A stretch of DNA of 64,000 nt from Tolypothrix campylonemoides VB511288 (GTDB lineage Bacteria > Cyanobacteriota > Cyanobacteriia > Cyanobacteriales > Nostocaceae), in NCBI GenBank assembly GCA_000828075.3, contig JXCB02000001.1:271497-335496 (forward strand), given 5' to 3'. Below are positions 44,964 through 53,875 of the stretch, piece by piece. A program made the position numbers and the translations under genes. The notes under the pieces are model-generated. The model was not told the origin of the DNA. It ran no database searches and saw nothing but the letters and a program-made list of their open reading frames with translations. The stretch's first letter is position 1; the number at the start of each line of letters is the position of its first letter.

Positions 44964-45161
44964 TCAAGTTACCACACTAATAACGATAATTAGCAAACCT
45001 ACCAAAATATGTAACACAGAAAAAATCAAGACAACACGCCCCTTTGGTGTTTCAAGATTTATTTCGAGATTTGCAACTCTTAAGGTACCACCCACCCAAG
45101 CAATGACGCCAATTATTGCAATTACCAGCCCAATAATGGTCAAAATAGAAAAATTTAGCAT
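44964..45161 (-). CDS. Small two-helix membrane protein
   Basis: 65 residues. Two hydrophobic segments (MLNFSILTIIGLVIAIIGVIAWVGG and VVLIFSVLHILVGLLIIVISVV) flank a charged loop with NLEINLETPKGR. No ribosome-binding site stands out. It could be a DUF5670-like or lipid-associated protein; the family is not recognised. Confidence 0.5.
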   Translation of the reverse strand: MLNFSILTIIGLVIAIIGVIAWVGGTLRVANLEINLETPKGRVVLIFSVLHILVGLLIIVISVVT

Positions 45162-45296
45162 TTTAACCCGTAAATCACTTTTCTTTTTACAAAGGATTTA
45201 CTATAAAACGCTTTCAATTTCTCTAACGTCTGCTAAAGGAATGAGTCAAGTATGAAATAACTTTACTTATTTTATACTTTAGTCTAGGCAAATATT

Positions 45297-45343
45297 AAAG
45301 GCTCACAGCTAGAGCTATATAGTTAATTTGCCTGTGAGCCTTT
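45297..45343. terminator. Terminator-like hairpin, 12-bp stem
   Basis: AAAGGCTCACAG and CTGTGAGCCTTT (12 bp, perfect) with a 23-nt loop, about 20 bp after the stop of the PRC-barrel gene on the minus strand. The A-run and T-run on both sides suggest bidirectional termination. Confidence 0.75.
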
Positions 45344-45362
45344 AATAAAGTGCTAGCCTTGC

Positions 45363-46274
45363 TTAGCCTTGCTTATCTACAATTGGACGACCTTGGGCAT
45401 CCACGTCTAGCTCTTCACGTCGAATTGTATCAGTCGCTTCAGCTGTCTCGTGTTCTACAACCTTCTTGACTCGGACTTCTTCGCGCACAACAGCCTCTTT
45501 GCGGATATCGGGCGTTTCTTCGTAAAGCTCCACACGAGCAACTTCACCTTCACGGAAGTTGGCTTCGCCTGGATTTACCGCTGTAGCATCTGTGGGAGTT
45601 GTACGTTCAATCACCACGCGCTCTTTTTCCACAGGTACTGCAACACGAGCTGTTTGTGTTTCCACGTGTTTGCCGATCGCCACTTCTCCAGTTTTACGGC
45701 GCTGTTTGTCAGCAATCAACCGTTCTTCATACAGCTTCAAAGTTTGCTCGTTGCTGTCATTGCTGTCATTAAGGTTATATAGCGACGGTTCGTGCTCGTA
45801 GTTGTAAGTATTGCGATCGTAAGTAGGTTGAGTTAGGTCAGAAATAGCTGCAGTAGCATCAGCAGTACCTGCAGTAGCAGTACCTGCAGTAGCAGTACCC
45901 ACAGAAGTAGCAGCTATTGGACGGTATGCACCTCGTACCTGTTCTTCGTAGTCAAAATCAACCTTTTCCAAGTTATCGAAATTAGGCAGGCTTTCGACTT
46001 GCTCTTTGCTCAGACCATTGACAAAAATTCGTCTTGCACCATAATCAATGTTGCCAAGACCAACAGGTAGTAAAACTTTCTTGCCAAAAACCCAAAAGCC
46101 TGTGTCTACGATGAAATAGCGGAATTTACCTGTCTGCTCATCGACTAAGATATCGTGAACGGAGCCGACTTTATCATCTCCTTGAGCATAAACATCAAAG
46201 TTCTTGATGTCATCGAGATCGGAGTGTTCTTCACGATAGTCAGGGTAGAAGTCACTAAGCTTTACAAGTGCCAT
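45363..46274 (-). CDS. PRC-barrel / DUF2382 stress protein
   Basis: 303 residues. The N-terminal PRC-barrel (about 20-95: FDVYAQGDDKVGSVHDILVDE, FRYFIVDTGFWVFGKKVLLP) is followed by a TA-rich linker of short repeats (GTATAGTATAGTADATAA, encoded by a 15-bp DNA repeat) and a DUF2382 domain (about 175-300: LYEERLIADKQRRKTGEVAI, ETQTARVAVPVEKERVVIER). Such proteins are typical of desiccation- and stress-related sets in cyanobacteria and Deinococcus; the biochemical role is unknown. GGAG lies before the ATG. Confidence 0.9.
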   Translation of the reverse strand: MALVKLSDFYPDYREEHSDLDDIKNFDVYAQGDDKVGSVHDILVDEQTGKFRYFIVDTGFWVFGKKVLLPVGLGNIDYGARRIFVNGLSKEQVESLPNFDNLEKVDFDYEEQVRGAYRPIAATSVGTATAGTATAGTADATAAISDLTQPTYDRNTYNYEHEPSLYNLNDSNDSNEQTLKLYEERLIADKQRRKTGEVAIGKHVETQTARVAVPVEKERVVIERTTPTDATAVNPGEANFREGEVARVELYEETPDIRKEAVVREEVRVKKVVEHETAEATDTIRREELDVDAQGRPIVDKQG

Positions 46275-46575
46275 CTGTTTTTCTCCTGCATTGCTTCTTC
46301 CTTTTTCATGTTAAAAATATTCAAAAATTATTCATCTTTCTCGTGAATGATAAGATGTGTCAAATGTATCAAAAAATCTATACCTATTAGATGAAATTCT
46401 GTTTTTAATGCTCTTATAGTATGAAATATTACAAATTTGTCTCCAACGAATGGAGAATTATTGGTGTCTAGATGAAAGCAGCGGCTACCCGACGATTCAG
46501 AAGTTCGTTGGGTTGTAGTGTTAAAAGACAAATAACTAAAAGACAAATAAAAGACAAATAACCAGACGGCTGCTT
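46275..46575. other. Intergenic gap
   Basis: About 300 bp between the PRC-barrel gene and the second NRPS gene. A short direct repeat (AAAAGACAAATAA, several times at 46524-46560) is present. A 72-codon minus-strand frame at 46328-46546 has no family features and is not called. Confidence 0.4.
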
Positions 46576-49500
46576 CTATAAAGTCTGGGTTTTCTCAATA
46601 CAAGCTCTAAGCTGTTCGGCAAGAATCTGGATATGGGGTTTTCTCATCATAGTTAGGTGATTACCAGGAATGTTGTGAATTTCCACTCCTTTAAGAGCGA
46701 TATCACCCCAGCCGATAGTTAGATCTCGGTTAGCAATGCTTGACTGAACGTTTGTTCTAAAAAGAGTTATTTGGTGCGGATAGACTTTTGGAACATAGTT
46801 GAGAGTTGCTTGGGTGTTGGCATGAAAAACACGAAGCATTGGGCGAATTGTTAACTCGCGCAAAATCCGTGACTTGGATTCCTGAGGTATAAAGTGCGAG
46901 AATAGATTGGTTTCAATGCGTCGAACAAATTTATTAAAAATAGAATTAAAAATAGGAAAACGAGAAGTCAAACTGTCAACTTGATTCTTGTTATAAGCGG
47001 TCATGAGATAAAAATAATCGAGGAAAAATGACCATATATATCGTGCCGCTGTACTGAAAAGAAACCTCAAACTATCACCAACAGAAGGTTTATTCCCGGA
47101 AACTGGTGCTACAGTGTCAAGCAAAGCAAGTAGAGCCACTTCATGCCCGCTTGATTGGAGTTGCTGAGCCATTTCAAAAGCAACCAAACCTCCAAAAGAC
47201 CAACCTCCTAAAAAATAAGGACCTCTTGGCTGCACTGTACGCAATGCTTCAATATAGTAAGTCGCCATGTCTTCGATGCGAGTCAGCGGCGAACTTTCTC
47301 CGTCAATTCCCATAGGCTGTAGCCCGTAAAACGGTTGATTTTTACCTAAGTGATAAGATAATTCGTAATAAGGGAAAACAACACCAAAAATGGGATGAAC
47401 ACAGAAGAAAGGAGGATTTGAACCACTAGGCTGAATGGCAACTAAGGGAGACCAAGGCAGAAAATCCTTTTCTGAAGATAGAGATTTTGCTAAACTTTCA
47501 ATTGTTGAATTTAAAAATAAGGAAGATATTGGTAATTCACGTTGAAATTGCTTATGGATTTGCTCTACAAGCCGTACAGCTACCAGAGAATTTCCTCCTA
47601 AGTCGAAGAAGTTGTCGTGAATACCAACAGATTCAAGGTTAAGAACTTCAGCCCAAATTTTTGCAAGTGTTGACTCGGTTGAGTTACGAGGAGCGACAAA
47701 CGCTTTATCTAATGAGCGGCTATTCAAACTATAGGGTGTAGGTAAAGCATGGATATCTAGTTTGCCATTAGGCGTTAGTGGCAGAGAATTTAGCACTACA
47801 AACGCTCTTGGGATCATGTATTCTGGTAATTTTTCTTTTAAAAAGTTACGTAGTTCAATCGTTGTTGCTGCTTGTGTTTGATGAGGAACAATATAAGCTA
47901 CCAAGTGCTTCTCACCAGAGACATTCTCTTGAGCAATAACCACCGTTTCTTGCACGCTTTGATGTTGTCTCAGGACTGTTTCAATCTCTCCCAATTCGAT
48001 ACGGAAACCGCGAATCTTTATCTGGTTGTCGATGCGATCGATAAATTCAATATTGCCGTCGCTTCGATAACGAGCTAAATCACCTGTCTTGTAAAGTCGT
48101 GTTTTTGGGAGAAACTCGGTTTCTTGGATAAAGCGAGTTTCTGTTAATTCAGAGTGGTTGAGATAGCCTCGCGCCAGTCCTTCACCACTGATGTATAATT
48201 CGCCAGGAATTCCAATTGGTACAGGTTGTAAATGCTTATCTAATATATAGATTTGAGTGTTAGTGATAGGGCGACCAATGGGTGGTTTTTCACCAGTAGC
48301 GCTAATTTCTGCAACAGTTGACCAAACAGTTGCTTCAGTTGGTCCGTAAGCATTAAAAAATCGGCGACCAGATGCCCAACGTTTTACAATATCTTCGGAA
48401 CAAGATTCACCTGCACAAATAATAGTTTGCAGTGCGGGAAGTTCTGCTTTTGGTAGAACTGCTAAAACAGCAGGCGGAAGGGCGACATGAGTAATAGCTT
48501 TTTCGCGCAATAGTTGGATCAAAGCTTGTCCGGGTAGAAGGGATTCTTTGTTTGCTAAATAAAGAGTCGCGCCTGTTCCCAATGCCATGACAATCTCAAA
48601 AATTGAGGCATCGAAACTCAATGATGCGAATTGCAGAATGCGATCGCTCGGTTGTAAATTGAAAGTTTCAATCTGCGCCTGTATTAAGTTGAATAATCCT
48701 CGGTGTTCGATTAAAACACCTTTAGGTTTTCCTGTTGAGCCAGAGGTATAGATGATATAAGCTAAGTTGTCAGATGTTACGCAGCTGTTTGGGTTTTCTT
48801 GGCTTTGTTGTGCAATTGTCTGCCAATCTTGATCTATGCAAATGACAGTATCTATGCAAATGACAGTCAATTCATGTTGCTGATCCCCCGAACCTTTGTT
48901 GGATTCCTGAGTGTAGGGGCACGGCAGTGCCGTGCCCCTACGAAACAACGAGGATAGTGAAGAATGAGTTAGTAAAATCGATACTTTCGCGTCTTCCAGC
49001 ATGAAGTTAAGACGCACTTGAGGATAACTGGGATCTAACGGCAAGTATGCTCCACCTGCTTTAAGGATGCCCAACAGTCCGATAATCATCTCAAAAGAAC
49101 GCTCTAGGCAAATGCCAACTAAAGTGTCTGGGACGACTCCCAGTTGTTGCAGGTGATGTGCAAGTTGGTTAGCTCGGATGTTCAGTTCGCGGTAGGTTAA
49201 GTGTTGGTTTTCAAAGACGAGTGCTATGGCATCGGGAGTTTGCTCTCTTCGTGCTTCAAACAACTGATGAAAACACTTGTTGTGCGGGTAGTCTCTCCTG
49301 GTATTATTCCAATCAATCAATAACTGCTGCCGTTCAGTTGCAGTCAGCAAAGGCAAATCTGAGAGGCGCTGTTGTGGATCGGCAACAATGCTTTCTAGCA
49401 GCGTTTGGAAATGTCCCAGCATCCGGGTGATGGTGGTGTCATCGAATAAATCGGTGCTGTAGATCACTTGTCCTTTCAGGCTTTCCAAATCCTGCCACAG

Positions 49501-50730
49501 GTGGAATTCCAAATCAAGCTTAGCGGTTTTGCTGTCGAACTCGAACAGGGACAGCGTTAGCCCAGGTAACTCTAGCGCTTCAATCGGAGTGTTTTGCAGG
49601 CTAAACACGACTTGGAACAGCGGATGACGGCTTAAATCTCGCTGCGGATGGAGTTGTTCCACCAGTTTTTCAAAAGGCAAATCCTGATGAGCATAGGCTC
49701 CCAAAGTTACCTCGCGCACTCGATTCAACAGTTCCCGAAACGTCGGGTTGCCTGATAAATCAGTTCGCAGGACTAAGCTATTGACAAAAAAACCAATTAA
49801 CCCTTCTATCTCGCTGCGGTTGCGATTAGCGATCGCTGAACCGACTACAATGTCCTCTTGCTGCGTGTAACGATAAAGCAACGTTTGGAATGCTGCTAGC
49901 AGAGTCATGAACAATGTAACGCCTTGTTGACGGCTGAGGGCAACTAGCGCTTGACTCAAAGATTGCGGGAGTTCTAGAAATTGTCTTGCTCCTCTGTATG
50001 TTGGCACTGCTGATCTTGATCTGTCGGTGGGGAGATTTAGCACCGAGATGCCGTTCAATTGCTTTTGCCAGTAAGATAATTGGGTTTGGAGTACTTCTCC
50101 CGCAAGCCATTCCCGCTGCCATTGAGCGAAATCTGCATACTGGATGGGTAGTTCTGGTAGCAGTAATGGCTTCTGTTCAAGAAAAGCTGTATATAATGCC
50201 CCCAGTTCTCGAATCAGCACTCCAATCGACCAGCCATCGGCAACAATGTGATGTAGATTGAGCAACAGCAGATATTCTGCTTGATCCAGTTGTAGCAGCG
50301 TCACTCGCAGTAATGAACCAGTGCTTAGGTTGAAAGGACGTTGAGCCTCTGCGGTTACAAGTTGTCGCGCTTGTGTCTCGCGTTCTGTTGCTGAAAGATG
50401 ACGTAGATCTATTAAGGGAAGGGGTATGGTTAAGGTGGGAGATATTGCTTGCATCGGTTGCCCTTCCATTAACACAAAAGTGGTGCGTAAGGTTTCGTGG
50501 CGGTGTACAATTTCGTTGAATGTCTGCTCTAAGGCGGTTAAGTTGAGTGAACCTGTCAGGCGAAGTGCTGTTGATACATTGTAGAAGGGATTGCCGGATG
50601 CCAACTGGTTGAGAAACCATAGCCTAGCTTGGGCGAATGATGTAGGGAAGATAAAAACTTCTGCTTCTTGAGGAATATTGAATTTTTCTTCAGCAGCTGG
50701 GGAGGAGTTGTCAGAAAAATACTGGCTCAT
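46576..50730 (-). CDS. Nonribosomal peptide synthetase, C-A-PCP-TE
   Basis: 1384 residues. Condensation domain about 25-455 with the active motif HHIVADG (160-166). Adenylation domain about 480-1000: LKAGGAYLPLDPSYP, YTSGSTGKPKG, FDASIFE, NAYGPTEAT, YKTGDLARYRSDG, PNGKLD. PCP about 1020-1085 with the carrier serine in LGGNSLVAVRL. Thioesterase about 1105-1384 with nucleophile GGWSFGG (Ser near 1178). My reading of the 8-residue code is about D-A-F-A-I-A-A-V-W-K, which I do not match to a known substrate. Residues about 595-635 contain extra sequence from a palindrome and an 18-bp duplication, in frame, between A2 and A3. It would add the last residue and release the peptide. Confidence 0.93.
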   Translation of the reverse strand: MSQYFSDNSSPAAEEKFNIPQEAEVFIFPTSFAQARLWFLNQLASGNPFYNVSTALRLTGSLNLTALEQTFNEIVHRHETLRTTFVLMEGQPMQAISPTLTIPLPLIDLRHLSATERETQARQLVTAEAQRPFNLSTGSLLRVTLLQLDQAEYLLLLNLHHIVADGWSIGVLIRELGALYTAFLEQKPLLLPELPIQYADFAQWQREWLAGEVLQTQLSYWQKQLNGISVLNLPTDRSRSAVPTYRGARQFLELPQSLSQALVALSRQQGVTLFMTLLAAFQTLLYRYTQQEDIVVGSAIANRNRSEIEGLIGFFVNSLVLRTDLSGNPTFRELLNRVREVTLGAYAHQDLPFEKLVEQLHPQRDLSRHPLFQVVFSLQNTPIEALELPGLTLSLFEFDSKTAKLDLEFHLWQDLESLKGQVIYSTDLFDDTTITRMLGHFQTLLESIVADPQQRLSDLPLLTATERQQLLIDWNNTRRDYPHNKCFHQLFEARREQTPDAIALVFENQHLTYRELNIRANQLAHHLQQLGVVPDTLVGICLERSFEMIIGLLGILKAGGAYLPLDPSYPQVRLNFMLEDAKVSILLTHSSLSSLFRRGTALPCPYTQESNKGSGDQQHELTVICIDTVICIDQDWQTIAQQSQENPNSCVTSDNLAYIIYTSGSTGKPKGVLIEHRGLFNLIQAQIETFNLQPSDRILQFASLSFDASIFEIVMALGTGATLYLANKESLLPGQALIQLLREKAITHVALPPAVLAVLPKAELPALQTIICAGESCSEDIVKRWASGRRFFNAYGPTEATVWSTVAEISATGEKPPIGRPITNTQIYILDKHLQPVPIGIPGELYISGEGLARGYLNHSELTETRFIQETEFLPKTRLYKTGDLARYRSDGNIEFIDRIDNQIKIRGFRIELGEIETVLRQHQSVQETVVIAQENVSGEKHLVAYIVPHQTQAATTIELRNFLKEKLPEYMIPRAFVVLNSLPLTPNGKLDIHALPTPYSLNSRSLDKAFVAPRNSTESTLAKIWAEVLNLESVGIHDNFFDLGGNSLVAVRLVEQIHKQFQRELPISSLFLNSTIESLAKSLSSEKDFLPWSPLVAIQPSGSNPPFFCVHPIFGVVFPYYELSYHLGKNQPFYGLQPMGIDGESSPLTRIEDMATYYIEALRTVQPRGPYFLGGWSFGGLVAFEMAQQLQSSGHEVALLALLDTVAPVSGNKPSVGDSLRFLFSTAARYIWSFFLDYFYLMTAYNKNQVDSLTSRFPIFNSIFNKFVRRIETNLFSHFIPQESKSRILRELTIRPMLRVFHANTQATLNYVPKVYPHQITLFRTNVQSSIANRDLTIGWGDIALKGVEIHNIPGNHLTMMRKPHIQILAEQLRACIEKTQTL
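48832..48867. repeat. 18-bp tandem duplication inside the NRPS gene
   Basis: ATCTATGCAAATGACAGT occurs twice back to back (48832-48849 and 48850-48867). It encodes the repeated VICIDT in the NRPS A domain and keeps the frame. Confidence 0.95.
48913..48941. repeat. 13-bp-stem palindrome inserted in frame in the NRPS gene
   Basis: GTAGGGGCACGGC and GCCGTGCCCCTAC flank AGT. This is a common dispersed cyanobacterial palindrome. It lies in coding sequence for a non-conserved stretch of the A domain (RGTALPCPYTQES) and leaves the frame open. Confidence 0.9.
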
Positions 50731-50809
50731 CAGAAAAAATGGGTTTGAAACCCCGTCCTAGAAGGACGGCTTTACATGATAGAATGGGATGAGTTGTTAA
50801 CCCATCACA

Positions 50810-51346
50810 ATGCAGACGGTATCTGTTAAATGCAAGCTCCAAGTCCCTGTAGAGTTGCGCCAAGGAATTGACCGCACTTTGCAGGGGTTTGCAGATGCTT
50901 GCAACCAGATATTGGAGGTGGCTAAGCGCGAGAATTGCTGGAATACAACCAAGCTTCACCACAAGACCTATAAGTTGGTGCGAGAAGCTACGGGTTTGAA
51001 GGCAAACCATGTTTGCCAAGCAATCCGGCGCGTAATTGGTAACGCCAAGGCAGTTAAACAAATCCACAAGTTTAGACCGACATCCATTAATTTGGATGTG
51101 CGGACTTTTCAATATATTGAGGAGTTGCAAACAGTTGGCGTCACCTTGATGTGTGGTCGGGTTAAGTTTAAGTTGAGTATTGGTAACTACCAGTTGGCAC
51201 TGCTTAAAGGGCAATCCCCAACGGCTGCTACGCTCAACAAGACTAAACAGGGTGACTACTACATCAATATCTGTGTTGATCTGCCCACAGACCCCAATGG
51301 GAAAACCCCAAAGGTAATTGGGGTGGACTTGGGTCGCAGGGACATC
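50810..51346 (+). CDS. tnpB: TnpB, exon 1 (RNA-guided endonuclease N-terminal part)
   Basis: 179 codons from an ATG, up to the intron. The N-terminal TnpB wedge domain MQTVSVKCKLQVPVELRQGI is followed by helical RNA/DNA-binding regions (ATGLKANHVCQAIRRVIG) and ends with VIGVDLGRRDI, in which Asp173 is the first RuvC catalytic residue. The conserved next residue (Ala of GRRDIA) is encoded after the intron. Alone it would be inactive, since RuvC-II, the zinc finger and RuvC-III lie in exon 2. Confidence 0.92.
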
Positions 51347-51975
51347 GTGTGATTCGTTCTCTCGAAATGAGTAGAGATACTCAAGGATGAGAGGCAAGGT
51401 ACTGAACCTTGACAACTTATTAGCCATGTAGGTGAGGGCAAGTATCATAGAAAACCTAAATCCTACTCCACAGGCGCAGTGGTTAAAGCACACAGAACGT
51501 AGTAGCAAGTATACTGCGTCCCCCACGGTAGCGACTAGCCATCAATCCGTGAAGCGGGGGTGAAAGGCGGTAATACTAAAAGCCTAATTTGGTATCCGTC
51601 GAGCAAGAACCCATGAGCAACCATAGTGTGAAGGCATGATAAAGCATCGTCAGGCGTAACCAGCGAAATAAGGCTGTTCACGCTGGGAGACCCAAAAGGG
51701 CAAGGATAAGAGGAAATAGCGATGATGTCTCGACTATTTAGCGCTTCCCATAAACCCGGTGCACAGTGCCGCTCTAAAGGTTCAGAAGAATGGCTAATAG
51801 GAACGAAGTAACCCCTCATTCGCTCTTAGTTAGGTCGATAACTAAGTAGGTGCTAACCGTATGCAATGAGGCGGAAAGATTGGGTCAGAAGCGAGCGACT
51901 TGGGTAACACCAAGGGGATGCCGACAGACCCACGGGAACCTGGATGATAAAGTCATTAGTAGCAGTGAATATGTT

Positions 51976-53781
51976 ATGAACACGGCAATTAGTCCGATGT
52001 ATGAATGGAACACAATCCCCTGGCATAAGCTAGAAAGGAAAGTGTATAAGCTGCAAAAAAGGATTTATCAAGCCTCTAGTCGTGGTGATGCTAAGGCAGT
52101 TCGCAGGCTCCAGAAGCTGTTGATGAGTTCTTGGTCAGCAAGAGCGCTAGCGGTTCGTAGAGTTACCCAGGATAACCAAGGGAAAAAAACGGCAGGTGTG
52201 GATGGGATCAAATCCCTAACCCCCAAGCAACGTTTATCCCTAATGGACAAATTAGCAATGGGTTCCAAGGTCAGCCCAACCAGAAGGGTATGGATTCCCA
52301 AGCCTGGTACGGATGAAAAAAGACCCTTAGGAATACCTACAATGGAAGACCGCGCCTTGCAAGCGCTAACCAAATTGGCACTAGAACCAGAATGGGAAGC
52401 GCGATTTGAACCGAATCAATATGGGTTCAGACCTGGACGCTCATGCCAAGATGCGATTGAAGCAATATACAAAGCCATCCACTGCAAATCAAAATTTGTG
52501 CTGGACGCCGACATATCGAAATGCTTCGACCGCATCGACCACGAAGCACTGCTAAAAAAACTAAATACATTCCCCACCATTCGCCGTCAAATTCGTGCAT
52601 GGTTAAAAGCGGGAGTGATGGATGGTAAGCAGTTGTTTCCAACATCTGAGGGTACGCCACAAGGCGGGGTCATCTCCCCGTTATTAGCAAACATTGCCCT
52701 CCACGGAATGGAAGAACGGATAAAGCAGTTCGCTGATACACTGCCAACAAGAGGCGGATTTGGCAAACGGGACAACCGTAAAAGCTTAAGCCTCATCCGT
52801 TACGCCGATGACTTCGTGATTCTCCATGAAGACTTAACCGTTGTACAAAGATGCAGGGAGATAATCTCTGAATGGTTAGAAGGCATGGGTTTGGAACTAA
52901 AGCCAAGCAAAACAAAAATTGCCCACACCCTCAACCAATACGGTCAGGAAAAACCAGGATTTGACTTCCTTGGTTTTAATATAAGGCAATTTCTAGCAGG
53001 AAAGTACCAAAGCGGGAAAACCTCAAGGAGTAACAAACTGTTAGGCTTTAAAACAATCATCACCCCAAGCCAAGAGAAGATAAAGATACACTACGACGAA
53101 GTGAGCAAAATCATACAAGCCCATAAGTCAGCGCCACAAGCGGCGCTAATCAGACATCTAAACCCTGTCATCAAAGGATGGGCAAACTTCTACTCCAGCG
53201 TAGTAAGTACAGATGCTTACAGGAAATTAGACAATCTTATCTTTTTAAAACTCGAAGCTTGGGCAAAACGCCGACACCCTAGCAAATCAGCGAAATGGGT
53301 GTTCAAAAGATATTGGAGAACAATAAAAGGCGATAACTGGGCATTTGCCACGAAAGGAGAAAATCCACTTCAACTCATAGACCACAACAGCACTCCGATT
53401 GTGAGGTATGTGAAGGTCAAAGGCGAAGCCTCCCCATTCGACGGCAACCTAGTTTACTGGAGCACAAGAATGGGAAATCACCCGGAAATGCCCAAAAGAG
53501 TGACTACACTCCTTAAAAGGCAAAAAGGGAAATGCCCCTACTGCAAACTGCATTTCAGACAAGACGATGTAATGGAGATTGACCACCGAATCCCAAAATC
53601 GAGAGGTGGAAAGGATTCCTATGAAAACTGGCAACTCCTGCACAGGCATTGTCACGATATAAAGACTACCTTAGATGGTAGTGCTGGCACCAAATCTGGC
53701 TGTAAAAGCGCCAAGCCTAAACCACCCTCAAAACCAGAATGGTTCTGGGAAGAGGATATGTTGGTAATGAGGTATGTTTGA
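51976..53781 (+). CDS. ltrA: Group II intron reverse transcriptase/maturase with HNH
   Basis: About 601 residues from the ATG at 51976 (MNTAISPMYEWNTIPW); an upstream frame to 51850 lacks family similarity. RT blocks are VRRVTQDNQGKKTAGVDGI, PKPGTDEKRPLGIPTMEDR, YGFRPGRSCQDAI, DADISKCFDRIDHEALLKK, GTPQGGVISPLLANI and the catalytic LIRYADDFVILHED. Maturase X domain WANFYSSVVSTDAYRKLD follows, then an HNH endonuclease (CPYCKLHFRQ...DHRIPKSRGGKDSYENWQLLHRHCH). All catalytic residues appear intact, so it may be mobile. Confidence 0.97.
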   Translation: MNTAISPMYEWNTIPWHKLERKVYKLQKRIYQASSRGDAKAVRRLQKLLMSSWSARALAVRRVTQDNQGKKTAGVDGIKSLTPKQRLSLMDKLAMGSKVSPTRRVWIPKPGTDEKRPLGIPTMEDRALQALTKLALEPEWEARFEPNQYGFRPGRSCQDAIEAIYKAIHCKSKFVLDADISKCFDRIDHEALLKKLNTFPTIRRQIRAWLKAGVMDGKQLFPTSEGTPQGGVISPLLANIALHGMEERIKQFADTLPTRGGFGKRDNRKSLSLIRYADDFVILHEDLTVVQRCREIISEWLEGMGLELKPSKTKIAHTLNQYGQEKPGFDFLGFNIRQFLAGKYQSGKTSRSNKLLGFKTIITPSQEKIKIHYDEVSKIIQAHKSAPQAALIRHLNPVIKGWANFYSSVVSTDAYRKLDNLIFLKLEAWAKRRHPSKSAKWVFKRYWRTIKGDNWAFATKGENPLQLIDHNSTPIVRYVKVKGEASPFDGNLVYWSTRMGNHPEMPKRVTTLLKRQKGKCPYCKLHFRQDDVMEIDHRIPKSRGGKDSYENWQLLHRHCHDIKTTLDGSAGTKSGCKSAKPKPPSKPEWFWEEDMLVMRYV

Positions 53782-53800
53782 CAAACACCAAGTTACTGAG

Positions 53801-53834
53801 GAGCCGGATGAGGTGAAAGTCTCACGTCCGGTTT
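53801..53834 (+). ncRNA. Group II intron domain V
   Basis: A 34-nt hairpin with AGC near the 5' side and a GAAA tetraloop region (GGTGAAAGTCTC). It lies 20 nt after the maturase stop and 41 nt before the inferred 3' splice site. Confidence 0.92.
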
Positions 53835-53875
53835 TGGAGACCAGCGGGACTGGTGACAGTCTCGCTGAGTTTAAT

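Larger units (their letters stand above)
51347..53875 (+). mobile_element. Group II intron with intron-encoded protein (complete)
   Basis: 2529 nt. It begins GTGTG (51347), matching the GUGYG 5' consensus, and ends AT (53875), matching the AY 3' consensus. Domain V is at 53801-53834 (GAGCCGGATGAGGTGAAAGT...ACGTCCGG; AGC triad and GAAA loop). A D6 hairpin (GAGAC...GTCTC) follows. IBS1 GACATC (51341-51346) matches candidate EBS1 GATGTC (51724-51729); IBS2 TTGGGTC (51329-51335) matches candidate EBS2 GACCCAA (51689-51695). Removing it joins DLGRRDI to ATTSTLNSWSG in frame. Confidence 0.93.

Noticed and set aside
46328-46546. 72-codon minus-strand frame
   Set aside because: No ribosome-binding site, no family features, composition like intergenic DNA.
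50711-51526. 271-codon minus-strand frame opposite tnpB exon 1
   Set aside because: Antisense shadow; the plus strand encodes a clear TnpB and then the group II intron.
51850-51975. N-terminal extension of the intron maturase
   Set aside because: It has no family similarity and probably lies in intron RNA domain structure; the ATG at 51976 starts the conserved protein.
53774-53875. Extension of the second tnpB frame upstream of GCT at 53876
   Set aside because: This stretch is intron domain V and VI, not protein-coding, given the 3' splice site.
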